From assembly GCA_027858855.1 (NCBI GenBank), contig JAQIBV010000050.1, positions 1 through 64,000 on the forward strand: DNA of 64,000 nt, read 5' to 3'. Origin of the DNA: Spirochaetota bacterium (lineage in GTDB: Bacteria > Spirochaetota > UBA4802 > JAFGJZ01). A program made the translations under genes and the position numbers. Within the stretch, counting starts at the first letter, position 1. Each line of letters starts with the position of its first letter. The notes under the pieces are model-generated. The model had not been told where the DNA came from. It searched no databases and saw only the letters and a program-made list of their open reading frames with translations. Positions 27,245 through 37,032 of this stretch are shown piece by piece.

Positions 27245-28505
27245 ATATCCTCCGTGAACTGATGTTCGCATCCTTTTCACTATTGATTACTGTAATATCC
27301 GCACATTCGGCATATAGTTTTTTGCGTGATTCAAACAGAGCAGTAAACTTTTCCTCTCCACCTGCAGCAAGGGGCCGATCGGTATCGGCAATACGTTCAA
27401 GCGATTGTACCATATCCGCATAAATCCAGACAGATAAAGCAGATTCTTTTAAGCATTTGAGGTTCTCATCCCGAACAACAACGCCACCACCGCATGAAAT
27501 AATTTTTTTTCCCGGCATTACCGTTATGCTTTTCAAAAGGAGAGATTCCTTGTCACGAAAATAGTTCTCGCCCTTCTTTTCAAAAATGGAGGAGATTGAC
27601 ATTCCCTCCTGTTCCTCTAAAATTGTGTCCATCTCAAAATATGGAATTTGCATCAAATCACTTAGACTTTGAGCAATTGTACTTTTTCCTGATCCCATAT
27701 AACCGATAAGTGCTACTGTCTCATGAAAAGAAGAACGACTCTGAAGAATCTCCGCAGGAACAGTGTCACTACAGAAGCGTTTTCCAAAAAAATGTTCTGC
27801 TGCACGATCAGCCTGATAATAGAGCCACTCTTCACCCGGAATAAGAGTCACATCAGCTTTCAAAGCCTCGCGCCGAAAGACAGATTGCTGATAAATTGCA
27901 TCTAAGGCGACGGTTCCCGGTTTAAACCATTGCGACTGAACAATGTTTACATCCGCAAGCATGGTATTGACAACAACATCAGCACCTCTAACGGCACGCT
28001 CACACTCTTCAATCCGACAAGCAGTTCCACCGCATAATTCGGCTGCAGCAACGGCCTTTTCATAGGTACGGTTTACAACAGTAACTTTCAGGCCAAGTCT
28101 TGCAAGAGCAAAGGCTGCAGCGCGACCGGCTCCTCCTGCTCCTAGTAAAAGAGCCTGTTTGCCAGAACAATCTCCACAAATCTTTTGAAGCGAATAAGTA
28201 ACTCCATATGAATCGGTTGAGTAACCGGTCAGAACACCATTATTATTAACAATAGTATTAACTGACTGCAGACGAGCAGCCTCATTATCAACATTATCAA
28301 GATGGGCAATTACCTTCTCCTTGAAAGGAGCCGTGACATTACAACCTCTGATTCCTGATGAACGAATAAACTCGACTATCTCTTCTGCACTTTCCGCAGC
28401 AATGCGTGTATAAACACCATCAATCCCGTTTTGCTTAAAATAGTGATTAAATATAAGCGGACTTTTGGAATGCAGTACCGGATTTCCACATACAGCCAGA
28501 ATCAC
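27213..28505 (-). CDS. Shikimate dehydrogenase-shikimate kinase fusion (AroE-AroK)
   Basis: A 430-residue fused enzyme. Residues 1-255 are shikimate dehydrogenase: an NPVLHSKSPLIFN substrate motif, the catalytic lysine in NVTAPFKEKV, and an NADP loop LLGAGGAGRAA. Residues about 265-430 are shikimate kinase: Walker A IGYMGSGKST, a substrate site FEMDTILEEQEG, and GGGVVVRDENL. It therefore does two steps that flank 3-dehydroshikimate and shikimate-3-phosphate. The start is a GTG overlapping the aroD stop as GTGA. The fusion order (E then K) differs from the eukaryotic AROM polypeptide. Confidence 0.95.
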   Translation of the reverse strand: MILAVCGNPVLHSKSPLIFNHYFKQNGIDGVYTRIAAESAEEIVEFIRSSGIRGCNVTAPFKEKVIAHLDNVDNEAARLQSVNTIVNNNGVLTGYSTDSYGVTYSLQKICGDCSGKQALLLGAGGAGRAAAFALARLGLKVTVVNRTYEKAVAAAELCGGTACRIEECERAVRGADVVVNTMLADVNIVQSQWFKPGTVALDAIYQQSVFRREALKADVTLIPGEEWLYYQADRAAEHFFGKRFCSDTVPAEILQSRSSFHETVALIGYMGSGKSTIAQSLSDLMQIPYFEMDTILEEQEGMSISSIFEKKGENYFRDKESLLLKSITVMPGKKIISCGGGVVVRDENLKCLKESALSVWIYADMVQSLERIADTDRPLAAGGEEKFTALFESRKKLYAECADITVINSEKDANISSRRIYEEICDQINS

Positions 28506-29152
28506 TTCTGCTCTCCAATATTGTTGAGTATTGTCTGCATTCGGGAATAAGAAAACTGTCCCGGGGCGGTATTCTGACCATTATCGGGGGCTGTAAAGGT
28601 AAAGGGGGCACCCAGGAAAGGAGAGGTAACACGGGTTATTTTACCATGCTCTCCCATTCCAAGAACAATCAGAGTTTCATTTCTATCATATAACGATAAT
28701 AATCGTGCCGCATCTTTTGTGTCGCGTGCATGACAGGCAAGCTTTACAATATCGGCCCCTGCCTTTATTCCCTGTTCCACTATATTCATAAGTTCTGATA
28801 TGTCGGGTGTTAATTCATAGTTATGATAAGACACAATTACTGTAGCACTTGCTTTACGAGCTGCTTCTATAACCGGTGCATTAAACTCTGAGCTGTTCTC
28901 AATTTCAAGATCTACCCAGTTTGCTCCTGCATTAATCGACGCGATGAGCATCGCCTGACGATGATCTTCAGCTACTTTTCCTGGTCGAAAGGTTGCTATT
29001 TTTTTTGAGCGATTATCAGAAAAAATCTTTTCTATTTCATCTAAACTGAACGAGGCATAATCAAGTCGTATTTCTGCAATAGACGCATTTCCAATTGATT
29101 CAAAAACTGCGGGGACGGTGGTTTCACTGATACATACACAAAGCATCGACAT
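28502..29152 (-). CDS. aroD: Type I 3-dehydroquinate dehydratase
   Basis: A 216-residue class I (Schiff-base) dehydroquinase. The EIRLDY motif near residue 27, the catalytic histidine region VIVSYHNYE, the Schiff-base lysine in ADIVKLACHA, and the late MGEHGKITRV are all visible. It forms 3-dehydroshikimate for the AroE domain encoded next. The ATG at 29152 has GGAGG and overlaps the 3' end of aroB by 29 bp. Confidence 0.93.
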   Translation of the reverse strand: MSMLCVCISETTVPAVFESIGNASIAEIRLDYASFSLDEIEKIFSDNRSKKIATFRPGKVAEDHRQAMLIASINAGANWVDLEIENSSEFNAPVIEAARKASATVIVSYHNYELTPDISELMNIVEQGIKAGADIVKLACHARDTKDAARLLSLYDRNETLIVLGMGEHGKITRVTSPFLGAPFTFTAPDNGQNTAPGQFSYSRMQTILNNIGEQK

Positions 29153-30170
29153 AGCCCTCCACCTCCTGAATTGTCAATCGTTCAATACATGCCGAACCGA
29201 TGGCATCCAACAGAACAAAATGTATATCGTCTGTTTCTCGCTTCTTATCTTTCAAAAGCGCCTTTTTTATATCTTCGGATGAAACCGTAACCGATTGGGG
29301 CATTTTTAAAGCCTTTGTCATCAATTCAATTGAATGAACATCATCCTTGCTGATCATACCCCGCATACAGGAAATACGAGCGGCAAATTCCATCCCTAGG
29401 GTAATGGCTCGTCCGTGATCTATTTCTGTACTTTTTTCTAGAGCATGACCTAAAGTATGGCCGAAATTCAATAATCGTCTACGCCCCTTTTCCCGCTCAT
29501 CTTCAGTTACAACAGCTGTCTTTATCTCGACAGAACGGATTATTAAATGACGTAAAGCATCGTAATCACGTTCGTTTATTGCATTGATATTTTTCTGGAT
29601 AAAATTAAACATTTCTGCATCGGCAATCAACGCATGTTTAACCACTTCGCCCAATCCGTTTACTATTTCATGATCAGGAAGCGTTGCAAACATTTCAATA
29701 TCGCAAATAACAAAATCTGGCTGGTTAAAAGTTCCAATCATGTTCTTGTAACCCTGGTGATTAACTCCGTTTTTACCACCAACACTTGCATCAACCTGGG
29801 ATAGAAGTGTTGAAGACACAAAACCGAATCTGACCCCTCGTAGGAAAGTAGAAGCAACAAATCCAGCAGTATCGGTAACAATACCCCCACCAATACCTAC
29901 GATATAACTTGAACGATCACAGCCAAGATCAATTAATCCGCTTTGTAGGCGTGAAACGGTATCCATTGTTTTATTAGATTCACCGGGATTCATAACAAGA
30001 ACGGGACAATCAGGAAATTGATTTTTATAGTGAAAATAGACATTAGAATCAGTAATAATTATACTTTTTTCAACCGGAATGAAATTTTTCAGGTTTTCCA
30101 GACGCTCACCAATGAGCACGCGGGAACTTCTATCTGTTGTAGCATAAACGACTTCAAAAACATCAGTCAT
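29124..30170 (-). CDS. aroB: 3-dehydroquinate synthase
   Basis: A 348-residue NAD- and metal-dependent cyclase converting DAHP to 3-dehydroquinate. The NAD-binding [16 protein letters not shown] region, the substrate segment [15 protein letters not shown], and metal ligands in [12 protein letters not shown] and [12 protein letters not shown] are intact. It overlaps aroF by 8 bp and aroD by 29 bp. Confidence 0.96.
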   Translation of the reverse strand: MTDVFEVVYATTDRSSRVLIGERLENLKNFIPVEKSIIITDSNVYFHYKNQFPDCPVLVMNPGESNKTMDTVSRLQSGLIDLGCDRSSYIVGIGGGIVTDTAGFVASTFLRGVRFGFVSSTLLSQVDASVGGKNGVNHQGYKNMIGTFNQPDFVICDIEMFATLPDHEIVNGLGEVVKHALIADAEMFNFIQKNINAINERDYDALRHLIIRSVEIKTAVVTEDEREKGRRRLLNFGHTLGHALEKSTEIDHGRAITLGMEFAARISCMRGMISKDDVHSIELMTKALKMPQSVTVSSEDIKKALLKDKKRETDDIHFVLLDAIGSACIERLTIQEVEGYVDALCMYQ

Positions 30171-30987
30171 TTGACAACTCCCGCATACAGACTACAGCCT
30201 TCTCTATCTTCTTCATAAGTGAGGCGAATACTTCAGGAGTATATTGCTGTTTTGCGTCTGACAGAGCCTTTTCTGGGCAATTATGTACTTCTATCAGAAG
30301 ACCATCAGCACCAGCCGCAATGGCAGCATAGCACATCGGTTCAATTAAGGAGTACTTTCCAGTACCATGCGAGGGATCGACAAATACTGGAAGATGTGTT
30401 ACCTCTTTAGCAGCAGGTACAATACTCAGATCCAGAGTATTTCTGGTATAGGTCTCAAATGTTCGTATTCCCCGCTCACAAAGAATAACATTTGGATTGC
30501 CCTCTTTCAATATATACTCAGCACAATTGACCCATTCGGCAAGAGTAGAATACATACCTCTTTTCAATATTACAGGCTTTCCGGAAAATCCAACCTCCCG
30601 TAATAGCGAAAAATTCTGCATGTTTCTTGCGCCAATCTGTAAAACATCAGCGAACTCAGAGACCCAGGAGACATCACGCGGATCAACAACCTCCGTTACA
30701 ATAGGCAAACCATATTTTTTCTTGGCTCTGCTTAGAATACGCAAACCCTCCAGCCCTAATCCCTGAAAATCGTAGGGAGAGGTGCGGGGCTTGAAGGCTC
30801 CGCCACGAAGCATATGAGCTCCTGCATCATGAACAGCACGGGCGCTTTCCATTAATTGAGTCTCGTTTTCGACAGAACAGGGCCCGCCGATTACAACAAA
30901 GTCTTCTCCAATAATATGTGAACCGATTTCAATTAAGGTACGTTTCCCCTCGGTATGGTTCAATGCAGCTAATTTTAAGTTTTTCAT
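30163..30987 (-). CDS. aroF: 3-deoxy-7-phosphoheptulonate synthase, type I-beta core
   Basis: A 274-residue DAHP synthase condensing PEP and erythrose-4-phosphate, the first step of the pathway. Signatures are [40 protein letters not shown] and [10 protein letters not shown], which supply the metal and PEP ligands. It has only the short N-terminal strand region and lacks both the ferredoxin-like/ACT extension and a fused chorismate mutase, so it may not be feedback-controlled by itself. It is the first gene of the operon, with a candidate promoter at 31062-31090. Confidence 0.95.
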   Translation of the reverse strand: MKNLKLAALNHTEGKRTLIEIGSHIIGEDFVVIGGPCSVENETQLMESARAVHDAGAHMLRGGAFKPRTSPYDFQGLGLEGLRILSRAKKKYGLPIVTEVVDPRDVSWVSEFADVLQIGARNMQNFSLLREVGFSGKPVILKRGMYSTLAEWVNCAEYILKEGNPNVILCERGIRTFETYTRNTLDLSIVPAAKEVTHLPVFVDPSHGTGKYSLIEPMCYAAIAAGADGLLIEVHNCPEKALSDAKQQYTPEVFASLMKKIEKAVVCMRELSND

Positions 30988-31011
30988 AAACAGCCCTTAT
31001 ACCGCAATTTA

Positions 31012-31090
31012 AGCAGGTCAGCGACCTGCAACTAGCAGTTCAACTTGCCTCTGCTAAATGCTACTTTTAATCAGAGAGAATTTGAGTCAA
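31012..31090 (-). promoter_or_regulatory. Candidate aro operon promoter and leader hairpin
   Basis: On the minus strand -35 TTGACT (31090-31085), a 17-bp spacer and a weak -10 AAAGTA (31067-31062) precede aroF. Nearer the gene GCAGGTC-GCT-GACCTGC (about 31028-31012) forms a perfect 7-bp hairpin. Overlapping GC-containing repeats could pair alternatively. I see no leader peptide rich in aromatic codons, so attenuation is not supported. Confidence 0.35.
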
Positions 31091-31224
31091 CATTATTTTT
31101 TATACTTGGAAATTTCGAAAAATAACCAGGTTTTGATGGTTATAACTGGGGGAACTCGAAAGACTACGGGGATGATACAGAAAAACATCACTTGTCACAA
31201 TTTACAATTCTATAACATAAATCA

Positions 31225-32076
31225 CTACTTTTGACGAGCCCTCAGCCCCCGTACATGATCCAGGGAAAGGCCTGTTTTTTCAGAAATTGCCTCATCATCA
31301 AGAATATCAAATAATTTAGCAGCGACTTGTTCTATTCCTTGTTCTATTCCTTGTTCTATTCCTTCATCCCTTGCAACTTCCATAAAATAGGCATGGTCTC
31401 TCTGAGCCTTCAGCCGGGACTCGTAAATATCACGCAGGCGTTCATCTTCTGTAAATTTCTTAAACTCATTATGAGCTCTCTGAATTATTGGCTCATCTTT
31501 TAATAAGGTTTTCATGATAGTATTTTCTCCACCTTCATTAATAAAATATTGACTCCACATCTCAAGAGGAGTATTTCTCATATTTGCTCTCACTTTGGGA
31601 AGTTCTATAAAATGCAGAATAAGGTGATCAGTTAAAATTTTGTCCGGCTCTTCCTTTTCTTTTAGAACATAACAACTGTGAAATTTATCGATTTCGTCAA
31701 GAAGCTGAAAATTTAGTAAATTAATACAGCATACAGGTTTTAGCTTCTTATATGTTTCCGCTTCCATTATCTGGCTACTGTACAGCTTTGACCAATAGTA
31801 AAGAGAACGGTTAGCAAAAGACCGGTCTCCCCGACTTTGTATCTCAATATCCATGACTCGACCGGTTTCATCAACCGCCTTAACATCAAGGATCGACAAC
31901 TTGTCACCTCTAAAATCCTGAATATTGAATGGATTTTTAAGCTCAAGAGACCTGATCAGATCCAAATCAGAATCTGCCATAACTGCATTAATAAACGATA
32001 GGAGTATGTCTTTAGTCTCCTCCCGTCCAAGCAGATACTTAACAACGATATCAGAATATGCTCTAATCTGTTCCAT
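31225..32076 (-). CDS. Rpn/PD-(D/E)XK nuclease family transposase-like protein
   Basis: A 283-residue protein of the Rpn (recombination-promoting nuclease, formerly transposase_31/PDDEXK_2) family. The N-terminal YSDIVVKYLLGREETKDILL segment, the LDVKAVDETGRVMDIEIQSR core (Asp and the E-x-Q active-site motif) and the YYWSKLYSSQI region are typical. The C-terminal tail has three copies of GIEQ encoded by a 12-bp tandem repeat (about 31330-31366), a common slippage site in this family. I start at MEQIRAYSD (32076), which is the usual family start; a GTG five codons earlier has no ribosome-binding site. It appears intact. Confidence 0.85.
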   Translation of the reverse strand: MEQIRAYSDIVVKYLLGREETKDILLSFINAVMADSDLDLIRSLELKNPFNIQDFRGDKLSILDVKAVDETGRVMDIEIQSRGDRSFANRSLYYWSKLYSSQIMEAETYKKLKPVCCINLLNFQLLDEIDKFHSCYVLKEKEEPDKILTDHLILHFIELPKVRANMRNTPLEMWSQYFINEGGENTIMKTLLKDEPIIQRAHNEFKKFTEDERLRDIYESRLKAQRDHAYFMEVARDEGIEQGIEQGIEQVAAKLFDILDDEAISEKTGLSLDHVRGLRARQK

Positions 32077-32228
32077 ATGAAAAAAGTACACCGTTTTAAC
32101 CGATCGTCAAGCATTATTATGAGATGACAACTCCCCGACCAAAATACTTTTAATTTAAATCCAAAAAAATTAACCATTTTTCTAAAACTTACGTATTAAT
32201 AAATGAGACTAAATAATGGAGAAATTCA

Positions 32229-32693
32229 ATGGTGGGAAACGGTACAATAATTAGAACTGGAATTAGTGTGTGCATAAAGTGGAGAAAAAAAATTGAAGAA
32301 TACGCTAACAATCATAATTTAAGCAGTTCTGATGTTATGAATATCTTGCTCGAAAAACAGATCAAAAAGATGTCGCGAAAACCACAAACGAACCACAGAG
32401 CAATGAAATACCAGAAGCGAGGTCTTGGTTACGAATCTATGCATCTAAATATTTCATTTGTTCTCTACAGCCGATTGCGGGATGTTATGTTTATTTTCCG
32501 TGTTACTCTTTCGTACATGCTGTCAATGGCTATGATGTTTTTTGATGAATTCATGAAATCAGCCGAAAAGATGGATTGTTATCCCTCAACCTCACACAGT
32601 ACTACAATAACTGATGAAGAAGGGATGCTAATTTTCGTAAATTACTGGGGAATCCCACCCGTAAAACACACAATAACCGTCCCAACCGGCTGA
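32229..32693 (+). CDS. Orphan 154-residue protein, paralogue of 18459-18923
   Basis: It has the same length and layout as the product at 18459: an IIRTGISVCIKWRKKIEEYA ribbon-helix-helix-like start, a YQKRGLGYESMHLNISF core, a hydrophobic helix (VTLSYMLSMAMMFFDEFM), and a nearly invariant C-terminus NYWGIPPVKHTITVPTG. GGAG stands 8 nt before the ATG. Conservation is strongest in the C-terminal motif and the core, which are presumably functional. The neighbouring genes (Rpn nuclease, transporter) give no hint of role. Confidence 0.6.
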   Translation: MVGNGTIIRTGISVCIKWRKKIEEYANNHNLSSSDVMNILLEKQIKKMSRKPQTNHRAMKYQKRGLGYESMHLNISFVLYSRLRDVMFIFRVTLSYMLSMAMMFFDEFMKSAEKMDCYPSTSHSTTITDEEGMLIFVNYWGIPPVKHTITVPTG

Positions 32694-32762
32694 TTAGAAC
32701 AAGAAAGACAAAAACTTAAACAACAACCTGATTTTTTATAAAATAGTATAATCGAAATGTAT

Positions 32763-34970
32763 TCACACATCAATACGCTCATTTCCAGAGTCCATTATAA
32801 AGAGAGAGCTACCGGATACAGAGTTACTCATAACACGAATGTAATCGATATCCACCTGTAAAGAAATACCAAAAATATTGAGATCTGCCGCAGGAGCAGT
32901 TGCAAGAGCCTCTGTAAAAGGTTTATTGATTACAAAAAGCTCTGTATCTGTATTCAGCCGCCCAAGTTCTTTTATCTCTTTCAAGGCAGATAATGCATGT
33001 TGATGCTCGTGTGCAGAAGTAATAGATGTAAGAAGCTGTAACGAACAACGCCAGTTTTTGGTTAACTGAAGTGCTGTAAGTATCGCAAGATTTTTATTCG
33101 GAGAATCGATGCGAAGCCATATATTAACCCGCTTTTTATCTCCAAACGCGCAGTCATTTCTGCAGTTTAAAAGAATTATTCCCAACTTTTCCCGAACGGA
33201 GATAGCCAGTATCTCCATTAATCGGCGATCCTTTTTCTTATCATTACTCATTGAAAGAAAAATGCTGTTTGGCGGGAAAAACATCCCCTTCGACGCTTGA
33301 ATCACTATACTCAGTCCTTCAAGAAAACTGATAGCATCAACAACTGTTGTTGTTATAAAACCACCCTCATTTTGCATATCGGTTTTAATCTTAGCAAGAT
33401 GCCCCGATAACTTTTCATATCCGGGGAAGTGTTTAAGATACTGCTGTTTATGGTACTTTGATGATTTAAGATAACGGTTTACAACTGATGAAATAACAGA
33501 ATCGGTATGAATATCAGTCTCATTTACGGATACTAAGCGAAGAGTTCCCCCAGGATTAACAATTGCTTTAACGAAATCCTTACGCATACTCCACTGCTCA
33601 TCGTTTTGAATAGGGACGATCAAGTTAGGCTTCCATGATTTCTCATGTTGAGGAAGACGTGAGGATGTTTTTACTGCCCACTCGGCAATAGCTGTGAAAA
33701 TTCCACTACGTACGTCCCCAAAGGGAGCGTTCAACCCACGCCTAACATACCAGAAATAGAGCGCACCAATGACTACATAGGCCGAAATTGCAAACCACAT
33801 ATTAATTAGAAACATGACTACAGTACACCAGATCATACCAACAGCTGGAATAATTAGAGGAATTCTGAAGGAGGGACGGAAAGATGGAATACGTATAAGT
33901 TTTTCAATAAAAACAGTGAAGTTTATTACGGCATAGCTTATGAGGAAAAACATAGTCAGAAGTGCCGCAACAGAATCCAGGTCTCCCGCAAATAGTGTAA
34001 CAAGAACTATAATTCCGGTTAAAACAATAGCAGAACGGGGGGTACCGTTTTTGCTCTTACGGGCAAACAGGGACGACAGAGGAACCACCCGGTCACTTGC
34101 AAGAGCCTGCAATATCCGTGGAGCCCCGACCAGTGAACCCAGAGCAGAAGAGAGCGTGGCCCCCATCAAACCCAGTATAACAAGCATGGGTACACGCGAG
34201 CGTTCAATCATCACAAAAGAGTTGTTAACCAGCTCCTCTGAGGGAGCAATTCGTGCATACAGAAGTGCCAGAACAAAATAGATTACAAAACCTACAGCAA
34301 TAGCGGCTAAAACACCAAGTGGTAAATTCTTTTTGGGGTCTTTAAGTTCCCCAGACATAGCCACACCGGCTCCGATTCCTGTAACAGCCGGGAAAAATAC
34401 AGCAAATACGTACCAGAAGTCAAGGTCAGAAGCACCACGGGTAAAGAATTCAGTTTCCGTATTCAAATAATCAGGAGAAGCAATAAACGAAATTATCGAT
34501 AACAGTATCAGAGCCATAATCACAAACTGAGCCTTAATTGCGAAATTTGCCCCAACATAAGAGAGGAAAACCAAAAGAATCGATACAGTAACAAGAATTA
34601 CAGAATGATTATGTAACGGGAAAAGCAGAGCCCAAGCCTCAGAGAAACCCATGATATAAAATGAGATACTAAGCGCTTGTGATATAAACAGCGGTATGCC
34701 AATCGCACCACCAGCTTCCGCTCCTAAAGAGCGAGAAATAAAGGCATAAAAACCTCCAGCCCCGACACGTACATTTGTGGCAAGTGAGGCAAGCGAAAGT
34801 CCGGTTGTAAGAGTTACAATATGCGCAAGGATAATAATGCCAATGGCACGAGAAAGACCTACTGAACCTACAACCCACCCCAGTCGAAGGTACATAATAA
34901 CGCCCAGTATTGTCAGTATTGCAGGGGTAAAAACACCGGAAAAAGTACCGAATTTTTTAAGCTGTGACAT
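32763..34970 (-). CDS. APC-superfamily permease, SLC12/cation-chloride-cotransporter-like
   Basis: A 735-residue transporter. The first ~440 residues hold about 12 transmembrane segments with the APC-fold helix-1 break (FTPAILTILGVIMYLRLGWV), which strongly resembles the opening of SLC12 Na-K-Cl cotransporters. The last ~290 residues are a soluble domain, as in that family. Bacterial members with this layout are annotated as amino-acid permeases, and the substrate is unproven. The ATG has GAGG upstream. Confidence 0.82.
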   Translation of the reverse strand: MSQLKKFGTFSGVFTPAILTILGVIMYLRLGWVVGSVGLSRAIGIIILAHIVTLTTGLSLASLATNVRVGAGGFYAFISRSLGAEAGGAIGIPLFISQALSISFYIMGFSEAWALLFPLHNHSVILVTVSILLVFLSYVGANFAIKAQFVIMALILLSIISFIASPDYLNTETEFFTRGASDLDFWYVFAVFFPAVTGIGAGVAMSGELKDPKKNLPLGVLAAIAVGFVIYFVLALLYARIAPSEELVNNSFVMIERSRVPMLVILGLMGATLSSALGSLVGAPRILQALASDRVVPLSSLFARKSKNGTPRSAIVLTGIIVLVTLFAGDLDSVAALLTMFFLISYAVINFTVFIEKLIRIPSFRPSFRIPLIIPAVGMIWCTVVMFLINMWFAISAYVVIGALYFWYVRRGLNAPFGDVRSGIFTAIAEWAVKTSSRLPQHEKSWKPNLIVPIQNDEQWSMRKDFVKAIVNPGGTLRLVSVNETDIHTDSVISSVVNRYLKSSKYHKQQYLKHFPGYEKLSGHLAKIKTDMQNEGGFITTTVVDAISFLEGLSIVIQASKGMFFPPNSIFLSMSNDKKKDRRLMEILAISVREKLGIILLNCRNDCAFGDKKRVNIWLRIDSPNKNLAILTALQLTKNWRCSLQLLTSITSAHEHQHALSALKEIKELGRLNTDTELFVINKPFTEALATAPAADLNIFGISLQVDIDYIRVMSNSVSGSSLFIMDSGNERIDV

Positions 34971-35295
34971 TTCTATGGCCTCATTACTTTTCGATCATAT
35001 ACTATACGTCAGGTACTTATTTCTGCAATTATAAAGTCGCTTATAGCATTTTCAACTATTTATTTCACCTGTTTACTATTAATACCCTAACTATTTTCAG
35101 TTTAATTGTGGAAACACCTATTTTTTGAAACCTTTGATTACCGTATGTACCCATAGCTAAAAAGGATTTCAATTGAGTTCTTCGCGCAAATTCTCTAAAT
35201 GAGTCTCTTTTTTAGAGACTCCTGTTTAAAAGTCTCAAGTTTTAAACAGGTCTCTCCGAAGTTAAAGATAAGGACTTATTGACCGGGAGGATTGG
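34971..35295. other. Intergenic region with tandem hairpins before fliS
   Basis: No gene. Two adjacent perfect hairpins lie at 35201-35221 (GAGTCTC, 7-nt loop, GAGACTC) and 35222-35249 (CTGTTTAAAA, loop GTCTCAAG, TTTTAAACAG). The loop of the second is complementary to the GAGAC of the first, so alternative or kissing pairing is possible. They lie 46 bp before the fliS start, on its probable 5' UTR or as a terminator of upstream transcription. Confidence 0.5.
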
Positions 35296-35724
35296 ATGGC
35301 GCTTCAGAGTAATCCGTACGATCAGTACAAGAAGACGCAAGTAAACACGGCGAGCCAGGGCAAACTCATCGTAATGCTCTATGATGGAGCAATAAAATTT
35401 CTTAACATTGCCATTGAACACATGGAACCAAAAACATATGATATTGTTAACAACAATATCATTCGGGCACAGGACATTATCACTGAGCTTATCTCTTCAT
35501 TAAATATGGATACCGGTGGTGAAATAGCGAACAACCTTCTCAGCCTCTATCTTTATTTCAAAAAACGACTACTTGAAGCAAATATGCAAAAAGAGAGCGT
35601 GATTATAGAAGAGGTTGTGAAGCATCTCAGGGAGTTACGCGAGGTTTGGAACGAAGTCTCTAACAAAGAGAGCGTGAACGAATCAGCTGACGACCGGAAA
35701 GGGAGTTTTTCAATTGAGGGATGA
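35296..35724 (+). CDS. fliS: Flagellar export chaperone FliS
   Basis: A 142-residue four-helix chaperone that binds the C-terminus of flagellin and prevents premature polymerisation. The family opening YDQYKKTQVNTASQGKLIVM followed by LYDGAIKFLNIA is typical. GGGAGG precedes the ATG. It overlaps the next gene by 11 bp. fliD and flagellin genes are not in the window. Confidence 0.94.
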   Translation: MALQSNPYDQYKKTQVNTASQGKLIVMLYDGAIKFLNIAIEHMEPKTYDIVNNNIIRAQDIITELISSLNMDTGGEIANNLLSLYLYFKKRLLEANMQKESVIIEEVVKHLRELREVWNEVSNKESVNESADDRKGSFSIEG

Positions 35725-36178
35725 TATAAAAAAACTATTCAATGATCTTAACGACTGTTACACACAGAAGATTACACTGTACAAAAGTCTGTTAAGAAAC
35801 TGTAAAGAGTGCACTTTCCACGTTGGATCAGGCAATTTTGACACAATCGAGGATCTTCTCGAAGAGAGCAACGGAACAATTTCAGCAATCGATACAATTG
35901 ACTATGATATTGCCCGAATTAAATCCGCTATTTGTGTAAAATGTGGAATCGAATACTATAACTTTGACAGTTACTTCTTTTATAAGAATGATTTTGCAGA
36001 GAGTACTCATACAAAATTGCTGGTCGACTATATGAAGCCACTTCTGCGCCAGAGTATTGAGCATCGTGAAGCATTGATTAAAAAAATTCAGATAGAACAG
36101 ACTGCAGCCTCAAAATCCATAGATTCTTTGGCAAGAACACGAGCTCTGAATACACGCTTTCATATAATGCAGGGTTAA
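35714..36178 (+). CDS. Probable FlgN-like flagellar chaperone
   Basis: A 154-residue, mostly helical protein whose TTG start (35714) lies inside the end of fliS with GGGAG 9 nt upstream. No ATG fits. The length, the all-helical character, and the position directly after fliS suggest a FlgN/FliT-type export chaperone, but no diagnostic motif is visible. It has two cysteine pairs (NCKEC and CVKC), which is unusual for that family. It ends convergently with the next gene, overlapping it by 4 bp. Confidence 0.45.
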   Translation: MRDDIKKLFNDLNDCYTQKITLYKSLLRNCKECTFHVGSGNFDTIEDLLEESNGTISAIDTIDYDIARIKSAICVKCGIEYYNFDSYFFYKNDFAESTHTKLLVDYMKPLLRQSIEHREALIKKIQIEQTAASKSIDSLARTRALNTRFHIMQG

Positions 36179-37029
36179 AGCTCACCTATCGAGTGTTTTT
36201 CTAAAGCCAATTTCTTGTTTTTTAACAACAGATCCCGATCCAGTTTATATGGACCGGGATTTTCTGCTTTCACCGCTTCACAGTACTCCTTATCAGCAAA
36301 ATAACGCTTCATACGTCGCGAAACCGGATACAGCTGTTCAGAAGGTTTATACACAAAGGGCTTACCTGTAGAAAAGTCAATTATTGATTCTGTAACAGAT
36401 GCCCATGCAATATCAGATAGTGTATTATTTTTTAAATTTCGCGATATTGAACGGATAATTGCCTCTGCAACAGGATCAAGAAATTTAAAATAACTGGAAT
36501 ACATCAGCGCAAGATGAAGATGATCAGGAACATCCATAAACGCATCCTTCCTGACTTTGCGTGAACAGTGATACATCATCCGCAACAGATGATCAAGACA
36601 ACCAAGCGAGGGATGCGTTTGTCCTGGCAATTGAGGGCGATCAGGCAGAAAATTGAAAATCCGGGGATTACGAGTAGATAGCCACTCAACGGCAACCATA
36701 TCAAAATTATGAATCTGAGAATCAAAAGTACGTGTAACAAAACGCTTTTCGGTTACCCGAAGATCCACCAGTGGAACATTACGTTCACTCTCTAAAATTC
36801 GCAGGTTATGAATATCATTTTCGTCACGAAAAACTATGACTGTATAAGGGTAGAACCCCTTTCTTTTAAGATGAGAGTGCAGTCCGCATTTTTTCATCAG
36901 CAGACGGATACCACCAGTATCAAAGACATTCAAGAAAATTCCGTCATTCCGACCACGGTTTTGTTTTGAACGAGAGAAACCGTAATCAAGTTCTGAAAAA
37001 TCTTCAGATATCAGGGGTTTAATTCTCAT
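36175..37029 (-). CDS. Conserved protein of unknown function, coupled to prfB
   Basis: A 284-residue soluble protein I do not recognise. It begins only 3 bp after the prfB stop, so it is probably translated with it. The centre has a run rich in His and Cys (LPGQTHPSLGCLDHLLRMMY then HCSRK) that looks like a functional site, possibly metal-binding. There is no signal peptide or membrane segment. Confidence 0.6.
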   Translation of the reverse strand: MRIKPLISEDFSELDYGFSRSKQNRGRNDGIFLNVFDTGGIRLLMKKCGLHSHLKRKGFYPYTVIVFRDENDIHNLRILESERNVPLVDLRVTEKRFVTRTFDSQIHNFDMVAVEWLSTRNPRIFNFLPDRPQLPGQTHPSLGCLDHLLRMMYHCSRKVRKDAFMDVPDHLHLALMYSSYFKFLDPVAEAIIRSISRNLKNNTLSDIAWASVTESIIDFSTGKPFVYKPSEQLYPVSRRMKRYFADKEYCEAVKAENPGPYKLDRDLLLKNKKLALEKHSIGEL

Positions 37030-37032
37030 TCT

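Noticed and set aside
31012-31090. Attenuator leader for the aro operon
   Set aside because: There is a hairpin but no leader peptide rich in Phe, Tyr or Trp codons and no clear T-tract.
31225-32076. Insertion sequence around the Rpn-type gene
   Set aside because: No terminal inverted repeats or target duplications were seen; Rpn proteins are often called transposases but usually stand alone.
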